Origin: Geoglobus sp.
GTDB lineage: Archaea; Halobacteriota; Archaeoglobi; Archaeoglobales; Archaeoglobaceae
Reading direction: 5' to 3'
Assembly: GCA_027019885.1 (NCBI GenBank)
Contig: JALUWC010000512.1
Coordinates: 1-6,407 of the forward strand
DNA: 6,407 nucleotides
Both the position numbers and the translations under genes were made by a program. Position 1 is the first letter of the stretch. The number at the start of each line of letters is the position of its first letter. The notes under the pieces were generated by a model. It saw only the letters and a program-made list of their open reading frames with translations, was not told the DNA's origin and did not search any database. This document shows, piece by piece, positions 4,217-6,407 of this stretch.

Positions 4217-5500
4217 ATGAAGAGTAGATGGATAAAGGTCGTGCTGCCAGCACTGCTTACGATGCTGCTGGTTGGGAGTGTGTTTGCTGGCTTAGCAAGC
4301 AGCACAAACCAGAGTTCTAGTTTCTTCAAAGAGATACCATACAACAAATCAGCAATTGAGGCCAGTGATTTCCTAAAAGAATTCAAAACGGTTATTATAG
4401 ACCCTATGACTTTTAAGAAAGCGGCAGATTCAGGAGCAGTGAGTATTAAACTGCTTGGAAGAGAATTTGAAATACAGCTGATGCCTGTGAAGGTTCAGTC
4501 AGAGAATGCCGTGATAATCATTGAAAACCAGAGTGGTAAATTCATAATGGAAGCTCCACCCCTCTACACCTACAAAGGCAAAGTCGAAGGAATCAAAAAC
4601 AGCAGAGTCATCTTCACGGTGAGCAGTGATGTAGTCGTCGGTATGATAGAACTTGGAGACAAATATTATGTGATAGACCAGACAAACAAGAAGTACAACG
4701 GAAGAGTGGTTCACATTATCTATAGCTCAGAAATGCTCAGAGACAAGACAAACGCCACCCCCATGCCGCTGGATGGTGATGTGATAAGCCACATTAACCT
4801 AAAAACGGTGGACTCGACGGTAGAAAATACACTTCCAGGGACTTTATCAACGACTACTGTAGATTTACTAGCAGGGTATGACACGGAGTTTAAAGATGAG
4901 TTTTCCAATCCAACAGCTGAGATTGCCAGCATGATAGCCAGCGTAAACGATGCATACGCTCCAGCTGGAGTGCAACTCTCCATCAAGAGTTACAGGTATT
5001 ATTCCAACATACCCAATGGAGATTGCGGCAATGTGCTTGGAAGCTTTTTTGGCAGGGCAAGCAGCGACAGAGACAGCACCAAAAGCGATTTAGCCTTTCT
5101 CTTCTCGGGCAAGAACTTCGATGGACAGGCGGGTGGATGTTCCTACGGGTACTGTGGTGGGAGCGCATGGTGCGGATTTGCGACTGCTCAAATGGTAGCC
5201 GAACCTAGAACCCGCTACACTGCAAGTTTTAAGGATAGGTGCATCGTAACAGCTCATGAAACAGGGCACAACTTTGATGCGGGACATCAGGATAACACAG
5301 ACCCAAATTACGCAAGGGCGTACCACTGGAAGTACATCATATGGGACAGATACACTGCACTATGGACACCCTTCATGGGCACTGGCTGGATCGGTGGAAT
5401 GCAGCTTGAGTTCTCAGACAGAAACAATCACGGAGACTCCACCCACGACAACATCAGGAGGATTTCCGAGACAAAGACCACTGTCGCTGGGTACAGATAA
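4217..5500 (+). CDS. Secreted metzincin-type zinc metalloprotease (reprolysin/M12B-like) with prodomain
   Basis: A 427-residue exported endopeptidase precursor. Residues 1-24 are the cassette signal peptide. Residues about 80-165 look like the prodomain of reprolysin/ADAM-type enzymes: YKGKVEGIKNSRVIFTVSSD (119-138), then GMIELGDKYYVID. The catalytic domain starts near 213 (TVDLLAGYDTEF). Its zinc site is HETGHNFDAGH (347-357): His347, His351 and His357 bind zinc and Glu348 is the catalytic base, by family knowledge. The likely Met-turn is Met387 in TPFMGTG. Metzincins usually have Gly at the eighth position of HExxHxxGxxH; here it is Asp354. Five cysteines (270, 308, 313, 319, 342) all lie in the catalytic domain. 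None is in the prodomain, so a cysteine-switch latch is absent. No disintegrin, PKD or anchor follows, so the enzyme is probably released. A membrane-anchored Ig-like gene follows 53 bp downstream. Substrate unknown. Confidence 0.93.
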   Translation: MKSRWIKVVLPALLTMLLVGSVFAGLASSTNQSSSFFKEIPYNKSAIEASDFLKEFKTVIIDPMTFKKAADSGAVSIKLLGREFEIQLMPVKVQSENAVIIIENQSGKFIMEAPPLYTYKGKVEGIKNSRVIFTVSSDVVVGMIELGDKYYVIDQTNKKYNGRVVHIIYSSEMLRDKTNATPMPLDGDVISHINLKTVDSTVENTLPGTLSTTTVDLLAGYDTEFKDEFSNPTAEIASMIASVNDAYAPAGVQLSIKSYRYYSNIPNGDCGNVLGSFFGRASSDRDSTKSDLAFLFSGKNFDGQAGGCSYGYCGGSAWCGFATAQMVAEPRTRYTASFKDRCIVTAHETGHNFDAGHQDNTDPNYARAYHWKYIIWDRYTALWTPFMGTGWIGGMQLEFSDRNNHGDSTHDNIRRISETKTTVAGYR

Positions 5501-5529
5501 TTTTTTATTTTTTGTTATTTCTATTTTTT
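5501..5529 (+). terminator. T-rich tract after the metalloprotease gene
   Basis: Three T-runs (5501-5506, 5508-5513, 5524-5529) start directly after the stop codon. This is a strong candidate for archaeal oligo-T termination or attenuation. Its beginning is identical for 15 bases to the tract after the cassette 2 gene. Confidence 0.6.
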
Positions 5530-5540
5530 AGTGTTAGCAT
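5521..5540 (+). repeat. 3' module repeat, copy B
   Basis: CTATTTTTTAGTGTTAGCAT matches 1271-1290 at 18 of 20 bases and sits in the same place relative to its genes: after a header gene and just before an anchored-protein gene. Confidence 0.55.
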
Positions 5541-5553
5541 TGGGGGTAACGGA

Positions 5554-6081
5554 ATGATGAGACAGATTTATCTTATTTTAACAGCTCTTATACTGATAGT
5601 AGCTTTTCAATGGCTATTTAACACTTCACTGCCATATAAACTCTTAGCACAACCTCAACATGGAAACCTCACTCTTACAGCGGTGCCGGAGAAAACCCGC
5701 ATTAACGAAGGAGAGGCCTTTGATATAGAATTTATACTGAAAAATGATGGAAAAAATATCATTAATATCTGGAAGCCGGAGTGGCTCATTGACTACGATA
5801 TAGCCTTCTACTATCCGAATGGTACACCAGTTTCAAAACATCGCTGTCCTGTTATTCAGAGGTTTCAGATGACAAACAAAAACTTAATGGAGCTAAAGCC
5901 CGGGGAATCCCTTAAATTTGTTTTGGAAGCAGAAGCTTGGAGAGACTGCTGGATTCTGAGGAAAGGAGAGTACCTGCTGAAGGCAATTTATTTCACAGGA
6001 AAACCTGAAAATGAGAGGATAACCAAGCCCTACTGGGTGGGCAGGGTGGAGTCGAAAGGAATAAGAGTTGTTGTGGAGTGA
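5554..6081 (+). CDS. Membrane-anchored Ig-like domain protein
   Basis: A 175-residue protein starting at the ATG at 5554, with GGGGGT (5542-5547) 6 nt upstream as SD. An in-frame TTG at 5512 lies in the T-rich terminator and is rejected; a second ATG at 5557 is also possible. Residues 5-22 form an uncleaved-looking hydrophobic anchor (IYLILTALILIVAF). Residues about 38-175 look like one beta-sandwich: NLTLTAVPEKTRINEGEAFD, then IEFILKNDG, LKPGESLKF, KGEYLLKAIYF, and a final WVGRVESKGIRVVV. This order (GE.., L+N.G, LKPGES, GxYxLxA, WxGxVxS) is common in Ig-like domains of archaeal and bacterial exported proteins and loosely recalls the BsuPI proteinase-inhibitor fold. Cys98 and Cys132 may bond. 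The neighbouring protease invites a partner or inhibitor role, which is inference only. The stop codon is 77 bp before the next gene. Confidence 0.82.
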   Translation: MMRQIYLILTALILIVAFQWLFNTSLPYKLLAQPQHGNLTLTAVPEKTRINEGEAFDIEFILKNDGKNIINIWKPEWLIDYDIAFYYPNGTPVSKHRCPVIQRFQMTNKNLMELKPGESLKFVLEAEAWRDCWILRKGEYLLKAIYFTGKPENERITKPYWVGRVESKGIRVVVE

Positions 6082-6158
6082 TGCTGGAGGATATTATGAG
6101 CAGGAGATTTCAAAAACCATCTGTATAACTCTACTGGCTTCTAATTGAGGTGTGAACG
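6082..6158 (+). other. Short intergenic gap before the terminal lipoprotein gene
   Basis: Holds no header copy, operator or T-run. A 15-codon reading frame begins at the ATG overlapping the previous stop (6081) but has no support. A weak TATA-like TGTATAAC lies near 6122-6129; transcription from it would start close to the SD GAGGTG at 6147-6152. Read-through from the upstream gene is therefore the simpler reading. Confidence 0.4.
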
Positions 6159-6407
6159 ATGAAGAAAATAAAAGCCACAGACATTCTCATGGCGAATATG
6201 AAAAGTATTCTCCTGCTCGTCGCAATTTCAGCACTAATTCTTGCAGGCTGTATTATCAGCGAAAAAACCGCCGAGTCAGAGGCACAGGTAAAAGAATCCC
6301 CCAAAAATTTCAGCAGCTGGGATGTTATAATATATACAAACCTCTCCTCGGTGGTGCACAGAAAAGTAACCATGCCAAAGCCAAGCTATACCCTTGTGTT
6401 TAATATC
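6159..6407 (+). CDS. Putative lipoprotein, 3' end beyond the window
   Basis: The first 83 codons of a gene that runs off the window; no stop codon is reached. The start is the ATG at 6159 with SD GAGGTG at 6147-6152, 6 nt away. The N-terminus is basic (MKKIKATD), followed by a hydrophobic stretch from about residue 16 and the clear lipobox LAGC, with Cys31 as the expected lipid-modified residue. A second ATG at residue 14 would give a more usual signal length. After Cys31 comes a polar linker (EKTAESEAQVKESPKN) and the beginning of a folded part (SSWDVIIYTNLSSVVHRKVT). No family can be named from this. It continues the pattern of anchored proteins following a secreted cassette gene. An overlapping frame starting at 6152 is a shadow with no export signal. 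Confidence 0.8.
   Translation, partial: MKKIKATDILMANMKSILLLVAISALILAGCIISEKTAESEAQVKESPKNFSSWDVIIYTNLSSVVHRKVTMPKPSYTLVFNI

Larger units (their letters stand above)
4104..4288 (+). repeat. Cassette header, copy 3 (operator, promoter, leader, signal peptide)
   Basis: Third copy. Shares 46 identical bases with copy 2 (4107-4152 against 2563-2608), and its leader (about 4152-4172) closely follows copy 1, including TGCTTCTAAACAACGGAAAG, which differs from copy 1 only at its first base. It is therefore a mosaic of the features of copies 1 and 2. The repeat runs through 24 signal-peptide codons of the gene at 4217. Confidence 0.85.

Noticed and set aside
4210..4227. Five-codon upstream reading frame (ATG TTG GAT GAA GAG TAG) overlapping the protease start
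   Set aside because: Its ATG is part of the SD (GGTGATG), no ribosome site precedes it, and it is absent from the other two headers.
5256..5531. Forward frame overlapping the protease C-terminus
   Set aside because: It is an out-of-frame shadow of the zinc-site coding region and its product is Thr-rich with no export or domain signal.
5512..5553. TTG start for the Ig-like protein
   Set aside because: It lies inside the T-rich terminator tract, while the ATG at 5554 has a G-rich SD at correct spacing.
6081..6128. 15-codon reading frame overlapping the stop of the Ig-like gene
   Set aside because: The stop-start overlap resembles translational coupling, but the peptide is tiny, has no recognisable feature and could arise by chance.
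6152..6403. Forward open frame at the window end with a basic, Ser/Arg-rich product
   Set aside because: It overlaps a frame with a good SD, signal sequence and LAGC lipobox starting at 6159, which is clearly the coding one.

Overview
The window reads as thermophilic archaeal, probably euryarchaeal, DNA. Promoters have TTTATATA boxes about 25 bp before the expected transcription starts. Shine-Dalgarno (SD) sequences match the archaeal 16S tail (AGGAGGTGAT). Arginine is mostly AGA/AGG, ATA is common, and genes are followed by oligo-T tracts instead of hairpin terminators. An Archaeoglobales-like organism is my best guess, but I cannot confirm it. All supported genes are on the + strand and all encode exported, lipid-anchored or membrane proteins.

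The window is organised as three repeated cassettes, starting at positions 1, about 2563 and about 4104. Each has the same header: (i) a palindrome around GTTCAC-N6-GTGAAC; (ii) an identical promoter core with a TTTATATA box; (iii) a short purine-rich leader in which CCTCCTC can pair either with an upstream G-rich run or with the downstream GAGGAGG SD; and (iv) a conserved Sec-type signal peptide (PAL near residue 11, ending G-S/G-V-F-A). After the signal peptide the three mature proteins look unrelated. They are a 377-aa orphan protein (112-1245), a 217-aa protein predicted to be beta-rich (2673-3326) and a 427-aa metzincin-type zinc protease with a prodomain (4217-5500).

Each header gene is followed by a T-rich 3' module and then by membrane-associated genes without the header. 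These are a lipoprotein beta-propeller (1289-2518), two small membrane proteins (3353-3622, very AT-rich, and 3643-4077), and a membrane-anchored Ig-like protein (5554-6081) followed by a lipoprotein cut by the window end (6159-6407).

My interpretation is a co-regulated set of secreted proteins, each paired with a membrane- or lipid-anchored partner. Transcription would be controlled by an unknown dimeric factor at the palindrome, and translation by a leader able to form two exclusive hairpins. The repeats, motifs and base-pairing options are directly visible. The regulation and the partner relationships are inferred. No RNA genes, transposases or CRISPR arrays were found.
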